From Owenia fusiformis (taxonomy: Eukaryota; Annelida; Polychaeta; Sabellida; Oweniidae), in assembly GCA_903813345.2 (NCBI GenBank), contig CAIIXF020000245.1, positions 1-25,000 on the forward strand: a stretch of 25,000 nt of DNA, in the 5' to 3' direction. The translations under genes were made by a program, and so were the position numbers. Below the pieces are notes generated by a model, which was not told the origin of the DNA, searched no databases, and worked only from the letters and a program-made list of their open reading frames with translations. The stretch's first letter is position 1; the number at the start of each line of letters is the position of its first letter. This document shows, piece by piece, positions 8,346 through 17,876 of this stretch.

Positions 8346-8731
8346 ATATTTTATAGCTAACTTGTTTGTTAGAGACTTGAAGTCACAAGTCATCACTTAG
8401 CTGGAAGTTGTGTTTTCTTTTGTAAATAGTAGTTAGCATTTCATGTAGTTAGTTTGAAATTTTAATTTTGGGACATTTAAAAATTTTAGGAAACCATAAG
8501 ATAATGTGTCTAGGATTTTAAAATTTTACATGTACATGGTGTTAGCAATTATTTAATTATCAGTTGTACACATTTTGTAGTTTGCATTTGTAAATTATAG
8601 TTAGATTTTCATGTACAAACTTAGACATTTTGTAAGTTGTAGTAGCAACTAGTTGCACACAATTGTACAGTTGTATTTTGTTAGGGTAGCTAAGTTAGCA
8701 AAATTTTGTTATTTCTTTTTGTACTTTAAGC
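8346..8731 (+). other. Non-coding AT-rich 3' part of the internal domain
   Basis: The segment is T-rich, with loosely repeated phrases of the form CATTTTGTAGTTTGCATTTG and TTAGTTAGC. There is no ORF of interest and no trace of protease, reverse transcriptase, RNase H or integrase. It could hold packaging or export signals, but nothing specific is recognised. Confidence 0.6.
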
Positions 8732-8750
8732 TTGGTGTTGTAAACACCAA
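8732..8750 (+). other. 8-bp-stem hairpin just upstream of the polypurine tract
   Basis: TTGGTGTT and AACACCAA form a perfect 8-bp stem around the loop GTA. It ends 7 bp before the purine-rich stretch and 19 bp before the 3' LTR. Confidence 0.6.
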
Positions 8751-8757
8751 AATCATT

Positions 8758-8769
8758 GGATTGGAGGAG
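8758..8769 (+). promoter_or_regulatory. Polypurine tract for plus-strand priming
   Basis: GGATTGGAGGAG directly abuts the 3' LTR start TGTAAC. Only the last seven bases (GGAGGAG) are pure purine, so it is short, but the position is exactly where plus-strand priming is expected. Confidence 0.6.
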
Positions 8770-9197
8770 TGTAACAAGGTTTTGGGTTTTTTATTTTTGA
8801 TTTGGTGCTGTGTGCTCGTTGTTATACATTTATTGCACTTGATTTGTGGTTCACATGTGGGATCATTAAGATCGTAACGTGTAGCAATGTTTGCAGTACT
8901 GTAGTTGTGGTTACAGGGGTGCAATAGCGTTTTCATGTCATCGAATTGGGATTTAATTTATGTTGATCGGGTAGTCGATCGGGTACTTTAAATGGAGGTC
9001 ACTTTTTGGAATTTGCTTCCTGCTTCTTATTCTATCGAATCGAGGTGAAGCTAGAGTGGGTAGCGATCAATTGCTGTTGGATTTGTTAAGTTCCAATTGT
9101 TGTCTTGTTGTTTGAACAATGTTGAGGCGGGATGTGGCGTCAGTGGCTTGTTATTTGTCTTTGAGATCTTGTCCAAAAGTGATGGCGTCACCAAGCC

Positions 9198-9205
9198 TAT
9201 AAAAG
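9198..9205 (+). promoter_or_regulatory. TATA box of 3' LTR
   Basis: TATAAAAG lies at the same relative position as in the 5' LTR. This copy could drive transcription into flanking DNA, or an LTR-only transcript ending at AATAAA 12453. Confidence 0.55.
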
Positions 9206-9302
9206 TATTTCGCCGATGTAAACTTGGCAGATTACAGCAAGCTTTTGACTGGGACAGAGCTCCGTTCGAAATATTTTGTGATTTCTGACAATTTTGATTT
9301 TT

Positions 9303-9787
9303 GTTGGACTTTGACATTTTCTGTACATGATAACTTCGACTTAGAATGTTTCTGACTGGCACTTGGGAATATTCTTTGACTTTGTTTCTGTTCACATGTA
9401 CCTGGCTGTAGACGAATCTACTTGAGGTTAAACTCGGACAAAATCAATTTTGTTGGACTTATGCATTTTATCTGTAGATGATAACTTAGACTTGGAATAT
9501 TTTCATATTTTGAAATATTCTTTGACTTTGTTCTGTGATACATCTACCTGAAGTTGGAGTTGTACATTTTGCTGTAGATGCTAACTTAGACTTGGAATAT
9601 TTTCATACTTTGAAATATTCTTTGACTTTGTTCCTTGATACATCTACCTGGAGTTGGACTTGTGCATTTTGCTGTGGATGATAACTTGGACTTAGAATGT
9701 TTTAGTCATTTTAAATATTCTTTGACTTTGTTCTGTGATACATCTACCTGAAGTTGGACTTGTGCATTTTGCTGTGGATGCTAATTT
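9303..9787 (+). repeat. 100-bp tandem array in 3' LTR
   Basis: This is the counterpart of 4581-5065, with units at 9453, 9553, 9653 and 9753. I saw one base difference from the 5' copy, in the unit starting 9553 (TTCCTTGAT against TTCCGTGAT). Confidence 0.85.
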
Positions 9788-12058
9788 GAACTTAGCCGGA
9801 GGAGGCTACCTGAGGGAGAAGAGGATCCACTGGACTTAGCCTGAGGAGGCTACCTGAGGGAGAAGAGGATCCATTGGACTTAGCCAGAGGAGGCTACCTG
9901 AGGGAGAAGACGTTCCATTGAACTTAGCCGGAGGAGGCTACCTGAGGGAGACGTTCCAGTTGACTTTGTCAAACGGACTCACTGAGGCTGGGTCTTTATT
10001 TTAGCGACTGTGTCGAACGGACTTCCTGAGGAAGGTGATCCATTGGACTTAGCCGGAAGAGGCTACCTGAGGGAGAAGAGGATCCACTGGACTTAGCCGG
10101 AGGAGGCTACCTGAGGGAGAAGACGTTCCATTCGACTTAGCCGGAAGAGGCTACCTGAGGGAGAAGACGTTCCATTTGACTTAGCCGGAAGAGGCTACCT
10201 GAGGGAGAAGAGGATCCACTGGACTTAGCCTGAGGAGGCTACCTGAGGGAGAAGAGGATCCATTGGACTTAGCCGGAGGAGGCTACCTGAGGGAGAAGTC
10301 GTTCCATTGGACTTAGCCGGAGGAGGCTACCTGAGGGAGAAGACGTTCCATTGGACATAGCTGGAGGAGGCTACCTGAGGGAGACGTTCCAGTTGACTTT
10401 GTCGAACGGACTCACTGAGGCTGGGTCTTTATTTTAGCGACTGTGTCGAAGGGACTTCCTGAGGAAGGTGATCCATTGGACTTAGCCGGAGGAGGCTATC
10501 TGAGGGAGAAGAGGATCTATTGGACTTAGCCGGAGGAGGCTACCTGAGGGAGGAGACGTTCCATTGGACTTAGCCGGAAGAGGCTACCTGAGGGAGAAGA
10601 GGATCCACTGGACTAAGCCGGAAGAGGCTACCTGAGGGAGAAGACGTTCCAGTTGACTTTGTCGAACGGACTCACTGAGGCTGGGTCTTTATTTCAGCGA
10701 CTGTCGAATGTACTTCCTGAGGAAGGTGATCCATTGGACTTAGCCGGAGGAGGCTACCTGAGGGAGAAGAGGATCCACTGGACTTAGCCGGAGGAGGCTA
10801 CCTGAGGGAGAAGAGGATCCACTGGACTTAGCCTGAGGAGGCTACCTGAGGGAGAAGAGGATCCACTGGACTTAGCCTGAGGAGGCTACCTGAGGGAGAA
10901 GAGGATCCATTGGACTTAGCCGGAGGAGGCTACCTGAGGGAGACGTTCCAGTTGACTTTGTCGAACGGACTCACTGAGGCTGCGTCTTTATTTTAGCGAC
11001 TGTGTCGAACGGACTTCCTGAGGAAGGTGATCCATTGGACTTAGCCGGAAGAGGCTACCTGAGGGAGAAGACGTTCCATTCGACTTAGCCGGAAGAGACT
11101 ACCTGAGGGAGAAGAGGATCCACTGGACTTAGCCGGAGGAGGCTACCTGAGGGAGAAGAGGATCCACTGGACTTAGCCTGAGGAGGCTACCTGAGGGAGA
11201 AGACGTTCCATTGGACTTAGCCGGAGGAGGCTACCTGAGGGAGACGTTCCAGTTGACTTTGTCGAACGGACTCACTGAGGCTGGGTCTTTATTTTAGCGA
11301 CTGTGTCGAACGGACTTCCTGAGGAAGGTGATCCATTGGACTTAGCCGGAAGAGGCTACCTGAGGGAGAAGACGTTCCATTCGACTTAGCCGGAAGAGGC
11401 TACCTGAGGGAGAAGAGAATCCACTGGACTTAGCCGGAGGAGGCTACCTGAGGGAGAAGACGTTCCATTCGACTTAGCCGGAAGAGGCTACCTGAGGGAG
11501 AAGACGTTCCATTTGACTTAGCCGGAAGAGGCTACCTGAGGGAGAAGAGGATCCACTGGACTTAGCCTGAGGAGGCTACCTGAGGGAGAAGAGGATCCAT
11601 TGGACTTAGCCGGAGGAGGCTACCTGAGGGAGAAGTCGTTCCATTGGACTTAGCCGGAGGAGGCTACCTGAGGGAGACGTTCCAGTTGACTTTGTCGAAC
11701 GGACTCACTGAGGCTGGGTCTTTATTTTAGCGACTGTGTCGAACGGACTTCCTGAGGAAGGTGATCCATTGGACTTAGCCGGAAGAGGCTACCTGAGGGA
11801 GAAGACGTTCTATTCGACTTAGCCGGAAGAGGCTACCTGAGGGAGAAGAGGATCCATTGGACTTAGCCGGAGAAGGCTACCTGAGGGAGAAGAGGATCCA
11901 CTGGACTTAGCCGGAGGAGGCTACTTGAGGGAGAAGAGGATCCATTGGACTTAGCCGGAGGAGGCTACCTGAGGGAGAAGACGTTCCATTCGATTTAGCC
12001 GGAGGAGGCTACCTGAGGGAGAAGAGGATACACTGGACTTAGCCGGAGGCTACCTGCA
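9788..12058 (+). repeat. 44-bp minisatellite with higher-order structure, 3' LTR
   Basis: The 44-bp units and diverged pairs are of the same type as in the 5' LTR. Spacers start at about 9949, 10382, 10647, 10943, 11242 and 11674. The first spacer carries the same GTCAAACGG variant in both LTRs, and one spacer in each has the TTTATTTCAG variant, which allows register matching. Relative to the 5' LTR, about 125 bp is missing before the TTTATTTCAG spacer and about 46 bp is gained after it. The last unit in both LTRs has a 3-bp deletion confined to the hairpin loop. Confidence 0.9.
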
Positions 12059-12081
12059 CGAGACAAGATACTGGTCCTTGT

Positions 12082-12288
12082 ATGGAACTGGATGTTCTCT
12101 TCATTGCTTTGATTGTGGGCAGCATATCATTTGTACTCCTTTGTTTGATGTTTGTAATTTGCACTCGTGTTTGCATTACCACTACTGACGAAGAATCTAA
12201 TGATCAATCTGCTCCAGTACCAACCAGACAGATTCCAGTGTTGCAGTCATCACTTGGCTTCAGCCTGAGTACAGTGAACTTTGTGTGA
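12082..12288 (+). CDS. LTR-encoded single-pass membrane microprotein (3' LTR copy)
   Basis: The encoded 68-aa protein is identical to the copy at 7439-7645, with one synonymous Ser codon change. In a genomic transcript running into the 3' LTR this copy would lie near the 3' end, before AATAAA at 12453, the usual place for a spliced accessory ORF. Function unknown. Confidence 0.45.
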   Translation: MELDVLFIALIVGSISFVLLCLMFVICTRVCITTTDEESNDQSAPVPTRQIPVLQSSLGFSLSTVNFV

Positions 12289-12452
12289 CTTCGATCCAAT
12301 CCCACAATTGATGCTTATGTTTGGACTTACAGTGAATAATAATAACAACAACAACGAACATTGGTTCTATTCCAGTTTATTACAAGGACATTTTGCTATT
12401 TGATGTACACAATTTTGGGCCTACAGACGCCACAATATATCGTTTGTTGTGT

Positions 12453-12458
12453 AATAAA
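12453..12458 (+). terminator. Polyadenylation signal, 3' LTR
   Basis: AATAAA with a T/G-rich downstream stretch, at the same place as in the 5' LTR. It is the expected end of genomic RNA. Confidence 0.6.
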
Positions 12459-12670
12459 TATAATTGAATGTTCTGTTGAATCTTTGGTGCAAACACATTT
12501 AACGTGTGTCACGTAACCCACAAGGTATACAGAGGTCTATTAGTCCACACTACCACAATATCCACAAAAAGGCCTAACTGTTACAATATTGTAAAACACA
12601 GTTTTGATTTTAAACATTTTCACCAATAGGTGGCGCTATGGGAGACATTCTTCATTATGTATCTAAATAT

Positions 12671-13657
12671 TATTTGGAAAGGAATCAGTTTCTACTAAAA
12701 CATACACACCTATTATATTCTGATATTTGGAAAGGAATCAGTTTCTACTAAAACATACACACCTATTATATTCTGATATTTGGAAAGGAATCAGTTTCTA
12801 CTAAAACATACACACCTATTATATTCTGATATTTGGAAAGGAATCAGTTTCTACTAAAACATACACACCTATTATATTCTGATATTTGGAAAGGAATCAG
12901 TTTCTACTAAAACATACACACCTAATATATTCTGATATTTGGAAAGGAATCAGTTTCTACTAAAACATACACACCTAATATATTCTGATATTTGGAAAGG
13001 AATCAGTTTCTACTAAAACATACACACCTAATATATTCTGATATTTGGAAAGGAATCAGTTTCTACTAAAACATACACACCTATTATATTCTGATATTTG
13101 GAAAGGAATCAGTTTCTACTAAAACATACACACCTAATATATTCTGATATTTGGAAAGGAATCAGTTTCTACTAAAACATACACACCTATTATATTCTGA
13201 TATTTGGAAAGGAATCAGTTTCTACTAAAACATACACACCTATTATATTCTGATATTTGGAAAGGAATCAGTTTCTACTAAAACATACACACCTAATATA
13301 TTCTGATATTTGGAAAGGAATCAGTTTCTACTAAAACATACACACCTATTATATTCTGATATTTGGAAAGGAATCAGTTTCTACTAAAACATACACACCT
13401 AATATATTCTGATATTTGGAAAGGAATCAGTTTCTACTAAAACATACACACCTATTATATTCTGATATTTGGAAAGGAATCAGTTTCTACTAAAACATAC
13501 ACACCTATTATATTCTGATATTTGGAAAGGAATCAGTTTCTACTAAAACATACACACCTATTATATTCTGATATTTGGAAAGGAATCAGTTTCTACTAAA
13601 ACATACACACCTATTATATTCTGATATTTGGAAAGGAATCAGTTTCTACTAAAACAT
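12671..13657 (+). repeat. 53-bp tandem array, 19 units
   Basis: The unit begins TATTTGGAAAGGAATCAGTT and ends ACACACCTATTATATTCTGA, period 53. Unit starts run from 12671 to 13625, 18 steps, the last unit being partial. Copies are nearly identical; the main variation is one site, CCTATTATATT against CCTAATATATT. The last unit runs directly into a LINE ORF2 fragment in frame, so part of the unit is LINE-derived. There are no unique spacers, so this is not CRISPR. Confidence 0.95.
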
Positions 13658-14356
13658 AATAAAACTCAAACAGCTAATCCTGCAGTATATGGTGACCTCG
13701 GTAGATTTCCTTTATCTATCAAAATTGAATTATCTTTGATAAAATACTGGTTAAGACTTATAAAACTACCAGAATCTAATATTTTAAATCATTCTTATTT
13801 ATATGGTCAAGAAAAACATGAATTAGGGTTTAAATCATGGTCTGGAAAAGTTTATGATATTCTTCACAAATGTGAACTAACAGAGTATTGGGATGACCAA
13901 AGTCAAAATACAGACAACTTAGTAAACTTGGTTGACAAGAAACTAAAGAATGCATTTATAAATAATTGGAGAAATGATATTTTACAATATCCTATATTAA
14001 GAACATATAAGCTATTTAAGAAAGATTTTGAATTAGAACCATATTTAAAACTAGATAATAAAAAATATAGATTAGCAATAGGTAGATTTAGGTTAAGTTC
14101 ACATCGGCTAAAAATAGAATCTGGAAGACACATAAAACCCAAACCTAAACCAGTTAATGAAAGGTTATGTAATATATGTAAATGTGTGGAGGATGAATTT
14201 CATTTTATCATAAATTGTACAAAGCATTCTCAACACAGGCAAATATTTTTCAGTAAAATTTCTGAAATATTACCAACATTTGACTTGAATAGTAACGATA
14301 TATTTATAAATATAATTTCTAATGATAATATCATCTTCCAAAAATCTTCTTTTTAG
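13628..14356 (+). pseudogene. C-terminal fragment of a non-LTR retrotransposon ORF2
   Basis: An uninterrupted 242-codon frame that opens at TTG (not ATG) inside the last 53-bp unit; an in-frame TGA lies just upstream, so it is a 5'-truncated remnant. Near the start is AVYGDLGRFPLSI (residues about 19-31) and then a KYWLRL stretch. Later come RFRLSSHRLKIESGRH and CNIC...HFIINC, a C-x2-C-x7-H-x4-C pattern (Cys181, Cys184, His192, Cys197). This order is seen downstream of the reverse transcriptase in many invertebrate LINE-like ORF2 proteins. The polymerase and endonuclease are absent. The open frame suggests a fairly recent truncated insertion. Exact LINE clade not determined. Confidence 0.7.
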
Positions 14357-15845
14357 ATAATTCAAATATTTTTCAGGGAAGAAATATTATCAATTGATAT
14401 TGGAAAACACTAACTAACCACATTTTATTGAGAAAAGGGAATGAAATATATTATCAAATGAATATTATATACATGTTATTGTCGACAATTTTGGTGGCCA
14501 TCTTGAATTTTCACCACGAAGGAGTGCGATTCATGCTTGGCAATGCAGATCAAATTTTTTAGAATGTCCACATTAGTCTATGTGCCGAAAATCTAAGAAT
14601 ATATATGATCATGAACTATCGACCCATTATTGACTGGGCTATTAAAATCAACCAAAAATTCCTTTGTATAACTATAGTATTGAGAAGTCTAAAAACATGT
14701 TGTATATGCTATTTTGTTCCAACAAGGTTCGAAAAGACATTTTATTTCATTCTCAAGAATTGGCAGAAATGAACAAAAACAATTGCACTAAAAAAACAAA
14801 AAATGTTAACAAAAACAGTTATATAAAATATTTCTAGGTAATTTTCGCATTAAATTGTTGTTAATCAGTCAACATTACATAAAATACTGTGTTTTTTACA
14901 GAATGTTTTCAATGATTGTTTTAAGAGAAAAACATTGTTGAATCCAGTTCTCCACATCGATACCACTCCTTTTCGTGGATTTGTACATTTGACTATTTAT
15001 GCATATTCATGTATTTGCGATTTGTCACCACAATACGCGAATAATAAATCCATTCTGTGTTGTAAAATATTAATGGAGTTAATTGTCAAATTGATAGGAA
15101 ATATAACCTGTTTCGGAAAAGATATGATTGTTTGGGATTATTTTTCTAGTTGGTCGAGTCGTATCTCAGGGTATTATCCTGTTAATTAACTAGTCACAAT
15201 TGCCACCTGTTGTTTTTTCGATCGAAATAAAACTCGGGAGAGGTTAATTATGAACATAATCCTGATAATAAACTTTAAAACTTTCTTGTCATGAGTTAAT
15301 ACCTGTGTTGATTGGGATGTGTGAATGGAGGAATCAAGTACCAGTGGAAAGAACAATTTGAACATTTTAACTATGACGGTTTCTTAACACAGTATTTTAA
15401 ACTTTATCTTTTTACTTAAACTTAAATGACAATTATGACGGTTTTATGATTTATGATGATATTTATAACAACAGATGCTGTTTTTAACTAACTTCATAAT
15501 GTCCACATGTTTTATTGTTTAAAACATAGCATGTAGTATCAAATTAAACAAATATAATTTAACATTGACTTCTAAGTTTGTTTTCACGTCGTTTGTTTTA
15601 TAATTGCATACAAAACTTGAATAAAATAAACAAAACACATTTAGATATACTGTATACTAGAATATTTGATTCTTCATCCACGTTACCCAGGACAAGAAAT
15701 TGTGATGTCCAATTTTAAAATCGCGGGATCCTGAATTTGCTATTTTACACTCCCGTTAATATATGCGAATTCAAGATGCTCACGAATTTAACATGATTTA
15801 CAGTACCAATGCAACACTCATGCAGCAAAATTAAAACTCATTTAT
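14357..15845. other. Unassigned AT-rich interval
   Basis: The first part may be the 3' untranslated tail of the LINE fragment, but I see no clear poly(A) end or target duplication. An 84-codon frame at 14935-15189 is Cys-rich but resembles no family and has no supporting context. No RNA gene was recognised. Confidence 0.5.
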
Positions 15846-15849
15846 AAAA

Positions 15850-16000
15850 AACATGCAAAGTCCATTCAAATCCATGCAAAGCACAATAATCCACATGCAA
15901 AGTCTATATATGAAAACCATGCAATATTAAAACCATGCAATCCACATGCAATTTTGCATGGACTTGTATGGTCCATGCAACATCCATTCAAATCCATGCA
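15850..16000. repeat. Degenerate CATGCAA short-motif cluster
   Basis: The words CATGCAA, CCATGCAA and TCCATTCAAATCCATGCA recur about ten times in 150 bp, some inverted (CATGCAATTTTGCATG is a perfect dyad). The cluster produces open frames on both strands (15866-16132 and 15946-16209) that are simple-sequence artefacts. Confidence 0.75.
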
Positions 16001-16296
16001 GAGTGAGTTCTGGGAATAAAAAAAAGAAGAAATTGCACATTCAGATGAGCCACAGCCCCTGGGCCACAGGTTTCTGGGAAAAATGGCCGAATAGGAGACA
16101 TCAGGTGATTGTGATATCGGGCAGGTTTTCAATCCTACCGTATCAAGCTATAAAGATAATCCTTCACAAACTAGTTGAAGGTTTACAGGTAGTTGTCTCA
16201 CACATTTAGGAATTCTCTGTGATCAAGTAGACTTGCCTTGTAATTTTGCCCATTTAGATATGGACCGACTGCCAGAAAGCTCACATGCACTTATTC
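16001..16296. other. Unassigned interval before the inverted-repeat mosaic
   Basis: Apart from a short A/G-rich run near 16018-16030 I see nothing recognisable. Confidence 0.4.
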
Positions 16297-16756
16297 ATAT
16301 TAGGTAGTAAGCTAGCACCCAAAAATGTATTAGTTCGTGAACAAATTGAAATTACTTGTTTCTTATGTATTTTTATGTGATGCTTCAGAAATTTTTTGTC
16401 TGACGCGCCATATCCGGGGCGAAAATTGTCAAAATGGGGGTTTCGACCCTAAAATGGAAAATTACAAGGGGTACTTTATCATCATTGAATAAATCATTCA
16501 GTTGGTCTTCAATCATCATGATAATTTTGTTGAGAGTTGAGGAGATCATTCTGAGGTAGTATGTAATATTTCAATGGTCTGTCACTCATGGTTGTCATGG
16601 AAACCACAATTTTCGTTGAAAAAATCCTTAATTTTGGCAAAACCTGAACATGTACATCATATAGAATATAGATTATTTTTCGAATCAATAGATATCAGAA
16701 CATTTTTAGCAAACTCAAAATAATCAGTACAGTTCAAACATTTGTTTAAATATAAA

Positions 16757-17123
16757 GGATATTGCAATTTACATGATTGGTCAGTGTCAAAGAACATACA
16801 ATGACATGAGTGATCAAAAGTGGGCGTCGCCCCCATAATAGTAGATGATTGTTATTCTCTATAAAAACAGAGTTTAACTTGACTTTTGAGATACATTTAC
16901 ACTAGACTTATTTGATTATATTTTATTTCAAGCATTTCTGGTTAATGATGTACATCTAAGTGTTATAGTTATTGCATGGGGGGGGGGTACAGAGGGGGGG
17001 GGGCTAGTAAAAGAATTGGGAGGAGGCAGAGCTAACCAATCTTAAGTATAAATCTCATCTACATATTTCTGGATTTCATGGGGTACATCTTCTGGGTCTT
17101 CTTCATATTCATCTCAATATATG
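16757..17123 (+). repeat. Reference copy of the 367-bp module
   Basis: This is the most complete + strand module. It holds the exact palindrome GGGCGTCGCCC at 16822-16832 and runs of G near 16978-17005. Its CTTAAGTATAAATC segment near 17040 is the undisturbed counterpart of the MITE insertion site in the next module. Confidence 0.8.
16976..17030 (+). repeat. G-tract cluster (possible G-quadruplex)
   Basis: Two runs of nine or more G separated by TACAGA, followed by GGGAGGAGG within 30 bp. Shorter equivalents occur in other modules. The region could form a quadruplex; run length may also vary through sequencing error. Confidence 0.5.
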
Positions 17124-17365
17124 GGATATTACAACTTACATGATTGGTCAGTGTCAAAGAACATAACAATTACACAAGTAAGTGGATGTCGCCCCATACT
17201 AATAGATGATTGCTATTCTCTATAAAAACAGAGTTAAACTTGACTTGAGATACATTTACATTGGACTTCTTTGATTATACTTTATATCAAGCATTTCTGG
17301 TAAATAATGTATGTCTGGTGGGGTTAGTAACTGAATTGGGCGGGGGCTGAGTTAATCAGACTTAA

Positions 17366-17876
17366 AGGACAACTGAAATAGCTTTTCTCAACTTGCAGCT
17401 ACAAAAATGCGGTTTTCTCCATTGTAAGCTCAACGTAGAGTTCTTGCAATGGCCATTATAAGATAAATCTTATATAACTTCTAACGGTCATAGATTACGA
17501 AATAAAAACTAACTGATCAATCAAATTGGCCCCCACGTGATTAGTAACGTCATACAAAATATAGCTTTGGTTTATTGGTTTCTTAGTAATCACAACATCA
17601 CAGCAACCATAGGATTGTTGTGTAAACAAATAACAAAACATTTGGGCATTATGACATCATGATCTAATGGACCAAAACGGGCCATGTGGGGACCAGTGAG
17701 AGATCACGTGGGGGTCAATAGCGTCACAACCAATTCGAATATTGCTTATTAAGCAGCTATAACGATCGTTAGAGTGAAATAATTTTCACACTACTGATGA
17801 GAAAACATGTTCAAATACATTTATCAAAAAATTATATTGATTCCTTTAGGTTAAAAAATACCATTTCATATCTGCT
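17366..17876. mobile_element. TTAA-flanked palindromic MITE inside a module
   Basis: TTAA at 17362-17365 and 17877-17880 flanks 511 bp. The ends AGGACAACTGAAATAG and CCATTTCATATCTGCT match as inverted repeats at 11 of 16 bases. Internal mirror segments include CCCCCACGTGATTAGTAACGTC (17530s) against ATCACGTGGGGGTCAATAGC (17700s). Removing the element and one TTAA restores CAGACTTAAGTGTAAATC, matching CAATCTTAAGTATAAATC in the neighbouring module. This is direct local evidence of insertion at TTAA. There is no ORF. Confidence 0.8.

Larger units (their letters stand above)
4048..12585 (+). mobile_element. Non-autonomous LTR retroelement with giant LTRs
   Basis: Two direct repeats, 4048-7942 and 8770-12585, both start TGTAAC and end GTTACA. 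ATAT flanks the whole unit (4044-4047 and 12586-12589), a 4-bp target duplication. One base after the left repeat is a sequence complementary to a tRNA-Leu 3' end; just before the right repeat is GGATTGGAGGAG, a short polypurine stretch. Each LTR has a TATA box and a downstream AATAAA. These are the full hallmarks of an LTR retroelement on the + strand. The internal domain is only 827 bp and has no protease, reverse transcriptase or integrase, so proteins must come from a partner. By my own count the single-copy LTR parts differ at about 6 of 1,545 bases, indicating a recent insertion. The 4-bp duplication and tRNA-Leu primer would suit a Ty3/gypsy-type partner, but that is inference. Plant LARD elements are the nearest analogy, with much larger internal domains. 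Confidence 0.92.
8770..12585 (+). repeat. 3' LTR (3,816 bp)
   Basis: It has the same order of parts as the 5' LTR. Single-copy parts differ from it at about 3 positions in the first 1,018 bp and 3 in the last 527 bp. The minisatellite differs more: six diverged-pair spacers instead of seven. It ends GTTACA and is followed by ATAT, the right target duplication. Confidence 0.92.

Noticed and set aside
8091-8396. - strand ORFs opposite the internal basic ORF
   Set aside because: They are mirror shadows of the + strand ORF, which has the better start context and position after the PBS.
4048-12585. Simple segmental tandem duplication
   Set aside because: Repeat boundaries coincide with TG...CA termini, PBS, PPT and a 4-bp target duplication, which a plain duplication would not produce.
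12671-13657. CRISPR array
   Set aside because: The 53-bp units are head-to-tail with no unique spacers, and the context is eukaryotic.
14935-15189. 84-aa ORF
   Set aside because: No family resemblance, atypical composition and no supporting signals.
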